This document shows positions 1-6,656 of a stretch of DNA of 22,770 bases, piece by piece. A program made the position numbers and the translations under genes. How positions within the stretch are numbered: position 1 is the first letter of the stretch; each line of letters starts with the position of its first letter. The DNA is from Dehalococcoidia bacterium. GTDB lineage: Bacteria > Chloroflexota > Dehalococcoidia > Lucifugimonadales > Australimonadaceae. The notes beneath the pieces are model-generated. The model had not been told where the DNA came from. It did no database searches and saw only the letters and a list, made by a program, of their open reading frames with translations. The DNA lies in the NCBI GenBank assembly GCA_021296055.1, contig JAGWBE010000032.1, positions 1 to 22,770 on the forward strand. The letters are read 5' to 3'.

Positions 1-673
1 CCACGCCAATGGCCCGGACGAGCCGCGCGCCATCTGCACGCCGATGATGAGCGGGGCAACGGCGGCCATCAGCAGCGCTGCCCCAGGCAGGTCGAACTGG
101 CGCAGCGTTGGCCGTTCGCGCCTGCGCGCCGCCCCCTCTTTAAAGGTGAAGCTCCCCCACAGCGTGATGACCAGCACCACGAGCGAGGCGATGAAGAAGA
201 CCCAGCGCCAACCTAGCGTGTCGGTGATGAGGCCCACCAGGAAGGGAACGGCTAGCATCCCGCCGCCGACCGCGCCGCCCAACACACCCGCCGCCCGACC
301 GCGCTGCTCCTGCGGAAACCCGCCGATGGCGAAGGCGTTGAAGTTCGGCACGGCCAGGCTGTGGACGATGCCCTGCCCGAAGCGCAGCGCGACCAGAACC
401 TCCAGCCAGCAGCGCCAGCATGAAGGCGACCTCCATGTAACTGCCGAACAGCGCCACCCGCTTGTGCCCCAGCAGATCGCCCGCGTGCGACGCGGGCATG
501 AACGCGCCCGCCATCGCCAGCGAGTAGCCCAGCGCAACCCACGAAGCGGCGGCCGGGGATCTGCCGAACTCCTCGCCGATGGCGGGCAGCAGCACCGGCA
601 CGCCGATCAACGGGACGAGCGTCGCGTTCAGCCAAGCGACCGCCAACAGGAGCGCGCGCCATTGCGGGGACAC
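1..673 (-). pseudogene. MFS transporter, frameshifted and cut by window edge
   Basis: Drug/metabolite exporter of the major facilitator superfamily in the inner membrane. From a GTG at 673 the frame reads TM1-TM3 with the MFS loop motif GDLLGHKRVALFGS. Around 405-419 the homologous sequence moves to another frame, beginning LEVLVALRFGQG and staying open to base 1 through further membrane segments (for example GVLGGAVGGGMLAVPFLVG and WRWVFFIASLVVLVITLW). One extra base or two missing bases explains the shift. The original frame runs on as non-homologous sequence to a stop at 140. The gene is either a recent pseudogene or carries a sequencing error. A TAGAAT box at 680-685 lies only 6 nt before the GTG and no Shine-Dalgarno is visible, so a leaderless transcript is possible. 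It is divergent from the dioxygenase genes and could export a substrate or product, which is inference. Confidence 0.75.
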
Positions 674-731
674 GCCGCCATTCTAGCCCCTCATAGCCCG
701 AATCCGCCGCCAAGACCCCTTGCCCGGCGGA

Positions 732-769
732 TTGACGCAACTTGACAAGAGTTCTACTATCCCTATTAC
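732..769 (+). promoter_or_regulatory. Candidate sigma70-type promoter(s) for dioxygenase operon
   Basis: Two overlapping candidates precede the dioxygenase alpha gene. The first is TTGACG (732-737), 17 nt, TACTAT (755-760). The second is TTGACA (742-747), 16 nt, TATTAC (764-769). The stretch is AT-richer than its surroundings. Which is used cannot be decided from sequence. Confidence 0.5.
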
Positions 770-775
770 ATCCAC

Positions 776-798
776 CCTCATCCCTCCATGGGGTGAGG
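776..798 (+). promoter_or_regulatory. Leader hairpin between promoter and dioxygenase start
   Basis: CCTCA-T-CCC (776-784) can pair with GGG-TGAGG (791-798) with one bulged base. It lies in the presumed 5' untranslated leader of the alpha-subunit gene. It could be an operator half-site pair or an mRNA hairpin. No specific regulator is recognised. Confidence 0.3.
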
Positions 799-883
799 TA
801 AGAGAGCATCGGGAGCGCCAAGCCTGCCGAACCTGAGCCGCCCAAGCCGCGAGGTAGGCAGACCTGTAGAAGGGAGCAGCGCC

Positions 884-2227
884 ATGACCACCCTCAAGCA
901 GTCGTTTCTCCAAGGCTACGTAGACAAGGAGAACTACACCGTCAGCCGACAGGTCTACGTCAACGACGAGATCTACCGGCTCGAACAGGAGCGCGTCTTC
1001 GCCCGCGTCTGGCTCTTCATCGGCCACGAGTCGCAGATTCAGAAGCCCGGCGACTACTTCGTCTCCCGCATGGGCGAGGAGTCGGTCATCATGACGCGCG
1101 ACCGCCAGGGCGAGATCCACATGCACCGCGGGATGAAGGTGTGCCGCTACGACGAGGGGAACACGCCGGTGTTCACCTGCCCCTACCACGGCTGGTCCTA
1201 CGCGCTGAACGGCTCCCTCGTCGGCGTGCCCTACTACAAGGAGGCGTACCACTCCGAGCTTAAGAAGAATGAGTGGGGCCTGGTGGAGGTCGCCCAGCTC
1301 TGCAACTACAAAGGCACCATCTGGGCCACCTGGGATGCCAAGGCGCCCACCTTCGAGGAGTACCTCGGCGACACCAAGCTGTACTACGACATCCTGGTGG
1401 ACAGCCGCGACGGCTCGCCGGGCGGCTCGGAGGCCATCGGCGGGGTGCAGAAGTGGCGCACCGGCGCCAACTGGAAGTCCGCCGCCGAGAACGCCTGCGG
1501 CGACGGCTACCACAACATCAGCCACCGCTCCGTCGACATGGTCGGCATCGGCCCCTCAGGCGGCAAGGGGCGCCGCGACGACGAGACGGGCGGCAGCCGC
1601 CGCCTCGCCATCTCCACGCCCGAGTTCGGCCACGGCGCCCTGACCGGCGAGCAGCTGGACGACTACCCGTGGACGCCCGCCTACCTGAACGACCCCGAGG
1701 TCGCCGAGTGGGCGGAGCACTGCTACTACGAGCGCCAGCGGAACTTGGGCAAACTCGCCCGCGTCCTCGGCGGCGTCGGCAACATCTTCCCCAATATGTC
1801 CTACTGGTCGCGCCAGCCGCGCCGCATGGTCGTCTGGCACCCCGGCGGCGGCCCGCAGCAGTCCGAGTACTGGAGCTGGTTCCTGGTGGACAAGAACGCG
1901 CCGGACAAGGTGAAGGAGATGCTCCGCCACTACGGCCTGCGCTACTCCGGCCCCGCCGGCCTCACCGAGCAGGACGACATGGAGAACTGGAACTACGCCT
2001 CCAAGGCCAGCAACGGCGTCATCGCCTCCCGCCAGCCCTACAACTACCAGATCGGCAAGGGGCGCTTCAACAAGAACGACCACCTGCCCGGCCACGTCGT
2101 CGAGGGTATGAGCGAGATGAACCAGTTCGGCATGTACAGCTTCTGGGCCGAACTCATGGACGCCGAGAGCTGGGACGACCTGTTCGAGAAACGCGAGCGC
2201 CGCGAATACGAGGAGGGCAAGGCGTAG
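884..2227 (+). CDS. Rieske ring-hydroxylating dioxygenase alpha subunit (copy 1, Rieske Cys missing)
   Basis: Catalytic alpha subunit, 447 aa, of a non-haem-iron aromatic-ring dioxygenase, normally inserting both atoms of O2 to give a cis-diol. The start is set by AGGGAG at 871-876. The Rieske domain covers about residues 45-125 and the catalytic domain follows. The second half of the Rieske motif is intact (C99-P-Y-H102). The usual first half Cys-x-His reads H79-M-H81, because six residues present in the neighbouring paralog (VFLNSC, between IH and MHRG) are absent. The mononuclear iron site is present as D207-G-Y-H210-x3-H214, with the acidic ligand in QDDMENW near residue 364. The beta subunit follows after 1 nt. 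As read, the [2Fe-2S] centre would have three His and one Cys or be lost. Assembly error is the main alternative. The substrate is unknown. Confidence 0.93.
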   Translation: MTTLKQSFLQGYVDKENYTVSRQVYVNDEIYRLEQERVFARVWLFIGHESQIQKPGDYFVSRMGEESVIMTRDRQGEIHMHRGMKVCRYDEGNTPVFTCPYHGWSYALNGSLVGVPYYKEAYHSELKKNEWGLVEVAQLCNYKGTIWATWDAKAPTFEEYLGDTKLYYDILVDSRDGSPGGSEAIGGVQKWRTGANWKSAAENACGDGYHNISHRSVDMVGIGPSGGKGRRDDETGGSRRLAISTPEFGHGALTGEQLDDYPWTPAYLNDPEVAEWAEHCYYERQRNLGKLARVLGGVGNIFPNMSYWSRQPRRMVVWHPGGGPQQSEYWSWFLVDKNAPDKVKEMLRHYGLRYSGPAGLTEQDDMENWNYASKASNGVIASRQPYNYQIGKGRFNKNDHLPGHVVEGMSEMNQFGMYSFWAELMDAESWDDLFEKRERREYEEGKA

Positions 2228-2228
2228 C

Positions 2229-2765
2229 ATGACCACCCAAGCGCAACAGTCCGCCGTCGAGCGGATGCTCCGCCACCACGAGATCGAGCAATTCCTCACC
2301 CACGAGGCGTCGCTGTACGACGAGCGCCGCTACAACGAGTGGCTCGACCTGCTCACGGACGACATCCGCTACTACATGCCGATGCTCCGCAACGTGAAGT
2401 TCGGCGAGCACGAGCGCGAGCTCACCCGCGAGATGGAGGACCTCAACTGGATTGACGAGGGCAAGGACATCCTCACCAAGCGCATCGAGCAGATCCTGAC
2501 CGGCGTGCACTGGGCCGAGGAGCCGCTGTCGCGCATCGTCCACGTCATCACCAACGTCTTGATCGAAGACGACCGCGGCGACGAGGTCGACGTGAAGTGC
2601 AAGTTCGTCACCTACCGCAACCGCGTCGAGACGGAGACCGACCTGTTCATCGGCCGCCGCGAAGACACGCTGCGCATGGTGGACGGCTGGTGGAAGATCG
2701 CGCGGCGAAAGGTCATCCTCGCCCAAAGCGTCCTGCTGGCGAAGAACCTCACCCTCCTCTTCTAA
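2229..2765 (+). CDS. Ring-hydroxylating dioxygenase beta subunit
   Basis: Small structural subunit, 178 aa, the usual family length, with the NTF2/SnoaL-like fold. It assembles with alpha into an alpha3beta3 enzyme. Family-typical segments are the N-terminal helix region (EIEQFLTHEASLYDERRYNEW), the DIRYYMP strand, and the C-terminal strands VDGWWKIARRKVIL. The ATG lies 1 nt after the alpha stop codon, so the pair is probably translationally coupled. It is the only beta subunit in the window, although two alpha subunits are present, so it may serve both. No ferredoxin or reductase gene is nearby, so electron delivery must come from elsewhere in the genome. Confidence 0.93.
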   Translation: MTTQAQQSAVERMLRHHEIEQFLTHEASLYDERRYNEWLDLLTDDIRYYMPMLRNVKFGEHERELTREMEDLNWIDEGKDILTKRIEQILTGVHWAEEPLSRIVHVITNVLIEDDRGDEVDVKCKFVTYRNRVETETDLFIGRREDTLRMVDGWWKIARRKVILAQSVLLAKNLTLLF

Positions 2766-2774
2766 CCACTCCCC

Positions 2775-2806
2775 GTTCGTCCTGAGGGAAATCGAAGGAC
2801 GAACGC
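2775..2806 (+). repeat. Dispersed 32-nt palindrome, copy 1
   Basis: Perfect 10-bp stem CGTTCGTCCT / AGGACGAACG around a 12-nt loop GAGGGAAATCGA, just after the beta-subunit stop codon. The same element recurs inverted at 5685-5716 and, degraded, at 3246-3272. It resembles short interspersed palindromes seen in many genomes (from memory). Confidence 0.8.
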
Positions 2807-2821
2807 CTCCGCCAAGCACGA

Positions 2822-2860
2822 AAGAGGCCCCCGTCTTGCGAAGCCGGGGGCCTCTTCTTG
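2822..2860. terminator. Bidirectional intrinsic terminator
   Basis: Perfect 12-bp stem AAGAGGCCCCCG (2822-2833) / CGGGGGCCTCTT (2845-2856) with an 11-nt loop, T-rich on the 3' side and A-rich on the 5' side. It sits between the dioxygenase beta subunit (plus) and the 89-residue protein (minus), so it can end transcripts from both directions. Confidence 0.85.
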
Positions 2861-2881
2861 CGTTGGCGCGCTGGAACCCCG

Positions 2882-3151
2882 CTACTCCACCATCCCCACC
2901 ACGTCCTCCGCGAACACCGGCTCCTCCTGCCCCACCTTCGACTCGTCCGCCGGGGACTCGAGGTAGCGCACGATGATCCAGCTGCCGTCGCGGGGGTTGT
3001 CCACCACCTCGCCCACCGCGTCGTCCACGATGGAGATGCGCTCGCCGATCGTTATCTCCATCAGATTGACCACCGCGGTGCGGCGGCGCCAACCCGCCGA
3101 GCCCAACCGCTCCTTCGCCTGCTGATCGTTCGTGGACTGCTGCTCCGCCAT
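2882..3151 (-). CDS. Hypothetical 89-residue protein, PRC-barrel-like
   Basis: Family not firmly recognised. The ATG at 3151 is preferred over upstream in-frame codons because GGGGAGGG lies just before it. The first 30 residues are polar and Gln/Arg-rich. The rest looks all-beta: ITIGERISIVDD, then AVGEVVDNPRDGSWIIVRYL, and an acidic C-terminal part ending FAEDVVGMVE. The V-G-E-V-V-D turn followed by hydrophobic strands recalls PRC-barrel domains, but the match is by eye only. There is no signal peptide or membrane segment. It is the last gene of the minus-strand block and ends next to the bidirectional terminator. Confidence 0.6.
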   Translation of the reverse strand: MAEQQSTNDQQAKERLGSAGWRRRTAVVNLMEITIGERISIVDDAVGEVVDNPRDGSWIIVRYLESPADESKVGQEEPVFAEDVVGMVE

Positions 3152-3243
3152 GGCATGCCCTCCCCAAGCACGGTCTCGCGCCCTGCGGCGCGGCCTAAGC
3201 CATCCAACGCGAACTCTAACCACCCGCCGCTTCAGCTTCAAGA

Positions 3244-3284
3244 CCGCCCTTCGAGTTCTCTCAGGGCGAACGGGTGAAGGGCGG
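3244..3284 (-). repeat. Degraded copy 2 of palindromic repeat with secondary stem
   Basis: Bases 3246-3272 carry GCCCT, a 12-nt loop and AGGGCGAACG. The loop and right arm match the 32-nt repeat read on the minus strand, and the left arm has diverged. A new 9-bp pairing CCGCCCTTC (3244-3252) / GAAGGGCGG (3276-3284) encloses it. It lies immediately downstream of the DUF1801 stop codon and could act as a transcript end on the minus strand. Confidence 0.6.
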
Positions 3285-3286
3285 CG

Positions 3287-3736
3287 CTAGAAGCCGGGCC
3301 ATCCCGGGATGGCGGCGGCCTGGCGCACCCAGACGGCGAGTTGCTCCTCGTCGAGTTCGCCCTCGTAGATATCTATCCAGCGCGCGTCCTTGTCCTTGCC
3401 CGCGCCGGGCGGAGGCGGTTCGAGGGAGGCGCCCTGGAGGAAGGTTACCTTTATGTAGCGGGCGAAGACGTGATAGCTGACGAACCAGCCTTGGCCTTCG
3501 ACGCCGTACCAGGGCGAGTTCCAACGCACCGCCTTGCGCACGCCGGGCGCGTTGCGGACGATGAGCTCGTCGATGCGGCGCCCGACGCCGCTCTTCCAGC
3601 CCGGCATCGCGGCGATATAGGCCTGAACGGGCGCGTCGCCGTCTCCCTTGGGAATCTGCGGGTTGCCCCCCGAAAGGAGCGCAGGCGGGCCGGCGGGCGG
3701 CTTCCACGCAGGCGGGGTTGGCTTGCTGGCGGGCAT
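3287..3736 (-). CDS. DUF1801 (YdhG-like) domain protein
   Basis: 149-residue soluble protein. The central region reads VQAYIAAMPGWKSGVGRRIDELIVRNAPGV followed by a WNSPWYG strand. This is the arrangement typical of DUF1801/YdhG-type domains, which form small alpha/beta folds of unknown biochemical role. A Pro-rich N-terminal tail of about 25 residues (PTPPAWKPPAGPP) precedes the domain. It starts 16 nt after the second dioxygenase alpha stop codon, with no clear Shine-Dalgarno, and is probably cotranscribed with it. Nothing in the sequence ties it to the pathway chemistry. Confidence 0.8.
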   Translation of the reverse strand: MPASKPTPPAWKPPAGPPALLSGGNPQIPKGDGDAPVQAYIAAMPGWKSGVGRRIDELIVRNAPGVRKAVRWNSPWYGVEGQGWFVSYHVFARYIKVTFLQGASLEPPPPGAGKDKDARWIDIYEGELDEEQLAVWVRQAAAIPGWPGF

Positions 3737-3752
3737 TGAGAGACGGCGGGGG

Positions 3753-5093
3753 CTAAGGGAGGCCGCCGCGGCGTTGGCGGCGGGTCATCACCTCGTCCCA
3801 GTCGTCGGAGGCCATGAGGTCGGCCCAGAAGGCGTACATGCCGAACTGGTTCTGCTCGCCCATGCGGAAGACGATCTTGCCGGGCAGGTCGGGGTGGTCC
3901 TCCATGTGGTGCATGCCCATCTGGTAGTTGTAGGGCTGCCGGGAGGCGATGACGCCCTTGCTCGCCTTCGCGGCGTAGTTCCAGTTCTCCATGTCGTCCT
4001 GCTCCGTCATCCCGGCCGGGCCGGAGTAGCGCAGGGAGTAGTGGCGCAGCAGGTCTTTCACCTCTTGCGGCGCGTTGGCGTCGACCAGGAACCAGCTCCA
4101 GAACTCGGAGGTCATCGCGTCGCCGCCCGGATGCAGCACGAAGATGCGGCGAGGCTGGCGGCACCAGAAGGAGAAGTTGGGGAAGGCGTTGCCGCCGCTG
4201 CCGAGGACGCGGGCGCGGTCGCCGTAGTTCTTCTTGCGCTCGTAGTAGCAGTGCTCCGCCCACTCGGAGGCGACCTTGCTGTTCTGGAGCGAGGGCGTCC
4301 ACGGCACGTCGTCCAGCTGGAGCGCGCCCATCATCGTGTGGCCGTTCTCCATCAGCGAGTTGAACATCACCGACTGGCCGATCTCCGTGTCGCGCCGCCC
4401 CTTCCCCCCCGACGGGCCGATGCCGACGAGGTCGACCGAGCGGTGGCTGACGTTGTGATAGCCGTCGCCCGCGCGGTTCTCCGCCGCCGACTTCCAATTA
4501 GTCGGCGTGATCCACTTCTGCACGCCGGAGTACACCTCGGAGCCGCCCGGCGTGCCGTCGCGCCCGTCGAGCAGGTCGTCGAGGTAGAAGAGCATGTCGC
4601 CCATGAACTCCTCGAAGGAGGGCGCGGTCTTGTCCCACGTCGCCCAGATGGAGCCTTTGTAATTGGCCATCTGCGCCACTTCTCTGAGGCCCCACTCGTC
4701 CTTCTTCAGTTCGGAGTGATACGCCTCCTTGAAGTAGGGCACGCCGACGAGCGAGCCGTTGAGCGCGTACGACCAGCCGTGGTACGGACAGGTGAACACG
4801 GGCGTGTTCCCCTCGTCGTACCGGCACACCTTCATCCCCCGGTGCATGCACGAGTTGAGGAAGACGTGGATCTCGCCCTGGCGGTCGCGCGTCATGATGA
4901 CCGACTCCTCGCCCATGCGGGAGACGAAGTCTTGGGACTCGTGGCCGACGAAGAGCCAGCAGCGGGCGAAGATGCGCTCCTGCTCGAGCTGGTAGAGCTC
5001 CTCGTCGACGAAGATGGAGCGGGTTACGGCGCGGCGCTCGTGGTCGACCCAGCGGTCAAGCGCCTGCTTCAGGGTGACGTCGCTCATTGCCAT
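3753..5093 (-). CDS. Rieske ring-hydroxylating dioxygenase alpha subunit (copy 2, orphan)
   Basis: 446-residue paralog of the 884-2227 product, similar over its whole length and convergent with it. The first ATG is chosen because AAAGGAGT lies 7 nt upstream. The Rieske motif is complete: C82-M-H84 and C102-P-Y-H105. The mononuclear iron site is D210-G-Y-H213-x3-H217. The D-x2-H-x3-H spacing is shared with copy 1. The segment before the Rieske loop is short: HESQ runs straight into DFVSRM, whereas copy 1 has IQKPGDY there, so six conserved residues are absent. No beta subunit is adjacent, so it is either an alpha-only enzyme or borrows the beta subunit at 2229-2765. It has its own strong promoter. 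Confidence 0.93.
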   Translation of the reverse strand: MAMSDVTLKQALDRWVDHERRAVTRSIFVDEELYQLEQERIFARCWLFVGHESQDFVSRMGEESVIMTRDRQGEIHVFLNSCMHRGMKVCRYDEGNTPVFTCPYHGWSYALNGSLVGVPYFKEAYHSELKKDEWGLREVAQMANYKGSIWATWDKTAPSFEEFMGDMLFYLDDLLDGRDGTPGGSEVYSGVQKWITPTNWKSAAENRAGDGYHNVSHRSVDLVGIGPSGGKGRRDTEIGQSVMFNSLMENGHTMMGALQLDDVPWTPSLQNSKVASEWAEHCYYERKKNYGDRARVLGSGGNAFPNFSFWCRQPRRIFVLHPGGDAMTSEFWSWFLVDANAPQEVKDLLRHYSLRYSGPAGMTEQDDMENWNYAAKASKGVIASRQPYNYQMGMHHMEDHPDLPGKIVFRMGEQNQFGMYAFWADLMASDDWDEVMTRRQRRGGLP

Positions 5094-5133
5094 GAGATGA
5101 CTCCTTTCGCGGCCGCCGCCGACCGCTCCTGCT

Positions 5134-5173
5134 TACGCGCGTGCGCATTATACGCATACGCGCGCGAAGTCAA
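5134..5173 (-). promoter_or_regulatory. Promoter of dioxygenase alpha copy 2, in alternating purine-pyrimidine DNA
   Basis: On the minus strand TTGACT (5168-5173) is followed after 15 nt by a perfect TATAAT (5147-5152). The hexamers are very good but the spacer is about two bases short of the optimum, as in promoters that need an activator to untwist them. Bases 5134-5166 alternate purine and pyrimidine with a single phase break inside the -10 box. Confidence 0.65.
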
Positions 5174-5200
5174 GTGCGCGCTACTGTCCGAGCATGCGCC

Positions 5201-5647
5201 TTACTCCACCAATTCCACGCCGTCGCCGGGCTGCCAGTCCGCGCCTCGGTAGTGGTCGCCCTGGCGCCACTCGCGCAGCTCCACGCGCACGCCGTCGGGG
5301 TCGTACACCTCCGCGCGCACGCCGTGGAACGTGAGCGGCGTTTCGTTCGGCTGACCGGCGAGCCGGACGCCGTGTTCGGCGAGGCGCGCCACCGCCGCGT
5401 CCATGTCGTCCACCCGCAGCGCGAGCATCCGCAGGCCCACCGTGCGCTGGTCGACGCGGTCGTCGTCGGCAGGGAGCACCTCAAGCATAAAGTCGCCGAG
5501 CGTGAGGCAAGCGACCTCCACTGTGCGCCCGGCGCGATGCGCGCGCACCCAACGCGACACTTCGAAGCCGAACACGTCGCGGTAGAAGGCGACGGTGGCG
5601 GCGACATCCTTGGCGTTCAACTCAACGTGATCGACGCGGGTGATCAT
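5201..5647 (-). CDS. VOC-superfamily (glyoxalase/dioxygenase fold) protein
   Basis: Single-polypeptide, 148-residue vicinal-oxygen-chelate protein with two beta-alpha-beta-beta-beta modules. The first begins ITRVDHVELNAKDVAATVAFY and the second GLRMLALRVDDMDAAVARL. Candidate metal ligands are His7 in DHVEL and the Glu in VRVELREW. The position often held by His at the start of module 2 is Met (GLRM), so metal binding may be incomplete. AGGAGG lies 6 nt before the ATG. It is downstream of the dehydrogenase at 5737-6621 and may be the last gene of that transcript. It could be an isomerase, lyase or binding protein, and its substrate is unknown. Confidence 0.85.
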   Translation of the reverse strand: MITRVDHVELNAKDVAATVAFYRDVFGFEVSRWVRAHRAGRTVEVACLTLGDFMLEVLPADDDRVDQRTVGLRMLALRVDDMDAAVARLAEHGVRLAGQPNETPLTFHGVRAEVYDPDGVRVELREWRQGDHYRGADWQPGDGVELVE

Positions 5648-5684
5648 TGCCAGCCTCCTGGGAACGATGATAGCGGATGGGGAG

Positions 5685-5716
5685 CGTTCGCCCTTCGAGT
5701 TCCCTCAGGGCGAACG
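5685..5716 (-). repeat. Dispersed 32-nt palindrome, copy 3
   Basis: Perfect stem CGTTCGCCCT / AGGGCGAACG around a 12-nt loop. Read on the minus strand it differs from copy 1 (2775-2806) at three positions, two of which form a compensatory T-A to C-G stem change, so the hairpin itself appears conserved. It lies between the dehydrogenase and VOC genes. Confidence 0.8.
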
Positions 5717-5736
5717 GCGCAGCGCGCGCCCCTGCC

Positions 5737-6621
5737 CTACTCTGCCCTGCCGGGCTGGTCGATGCGGAGCTCGACCCCGGCGTGCGCCTCCAGGACGCGG
5801 GCGGCTATCCAGCACTCGTAGTCGCCCCAGCCCTCGGCCTGGGCGGCGCGCAGAATGCGGGACGCCTCCGCCCCCGTGCCGGAGGGCGCGCCCACCGATT
5901 CGGCGAGCGCGACCGCCAGCGCCACGTCCTTCGCCACGATGTCCAACTTGGCGGTGGAGGTCGCCGGTTCGCCGAAGTCTCCGGCGTAGAGGCGCTCCAT
6001 CGAACGCCCGGGACCGCGCGCGCCCACCGATTCGGCGATGAAGTCGGCCACTTGGCGCACGTCCGCCCCCGCTTTGGCCGCTATCAGCAACCCCTCCAAC
6101 AGCGTAAAGAGCCCGGTGAAGGAGACGTATTGGCGGGCGAGCTTGGCCACTTGACCCTGTCCGGCCTCGCCAACGTAGAGCACCCTCTCGCACATCGCCT
6201 CGAAGGCGGGGCGCAGGCGCTCGAACAGGTCGCGCGGGCCGCCGACGGTTACGAAGACGCCGCCGTTGCTGACGGGGGCGTCCAGCGCGCCGACTCCGCG
6301 CTCCTCGCACGCGGCGGCGATGCGTCGTGCGAGATCGGGCGGGCTGGTGCTCATGTCCACGAACGCGCCTCCATCCGGCAGCGCGGGGATCAGATCGAAG
6401 GCGACCTGCTCCACGACGGCGGGCGTGGGCAGCGACGCGAACACAGCGTCCGCCCCCTGAGCGGCCTCGCGGGCGCTAGGCGCGGCGGCGCCGCCGCGGG
6501 CGGCTATGGCGGCGACGGCCTCGGGGCGCGGATCGAACACCGCCACCTCATAGCCCGCGTCGATGAGGCGGTTGATGAATCGGGCGCCCATATTGCCGGC
6601 GCCGACGTATGCGATGCGCAT
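5737..6621 (-). CDS. NAD(P)-dependent 3-hydroxyisobutyrate-dehydrogenase-like oxidoreductase
   Basis: 294-residue cytoplasmic beta-hydroxyacid dehydrogenase. The ATG at 6621 follows GAAGGAGA closely. An N-terminal Rossmann domain carries VGAGNMG at 6-12, and the all-alpha C-terminal domain provides the dimer interface. The substrate signature DAPVS (114-118) is present, and the catalytic Lys is probably K160 in GQGQVAKLARQY. In the family the signature is normally followed by a Gly-rich loop of the type GG-x4-A-x2-G-T-L. Here DAPVSNGGVFVTVGG is about seven residues shorter. Relatives reduce semialdehydes or tartronate-type intermediates. The position downstream of a hydrolase suggests late steps of ring-cleavage product metabolism, which is inference. 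Confidence 0.88.
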   Translation of the reverse strand: MRIAYVGAGNMGARFINRLIDAGYEVAVFDPRPEAVAAIAARGGAAAPSAREAAQGADAVFASLPTPAVVEQVAFDLIPALPDGGAFVDMSTSPPDLARRIAAACEERGVGALDAPVSNGGVFVTVGGPRDLFERLRPAFEAMCERVLYVGEAGQGQVAKLARQYVSFTGLFTLLEGLLIAAKAGADVRQVADFIAESVGARGPGRSMERLYAGDFGEPATSTAKLDIVAKDVALAVALAESVGAPSGTGAEASRILRAAQAEGWGDYECWIAARVLEAHAGVELRIDQPGRAE

Positions 6622-6656
6622 GGGGTCTCCTTCGCGCGGCGCGGCGCCGCTGTCCT

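Noticed and set aside
884..5093. H-x3-H spacing in the mononuclear iron site of both alpha subunits as a defect
   Set aside because: Both paralogs share it, and carbazole-type dioxygenases have similar spacing (from memory), so it looks like a lineage feature.
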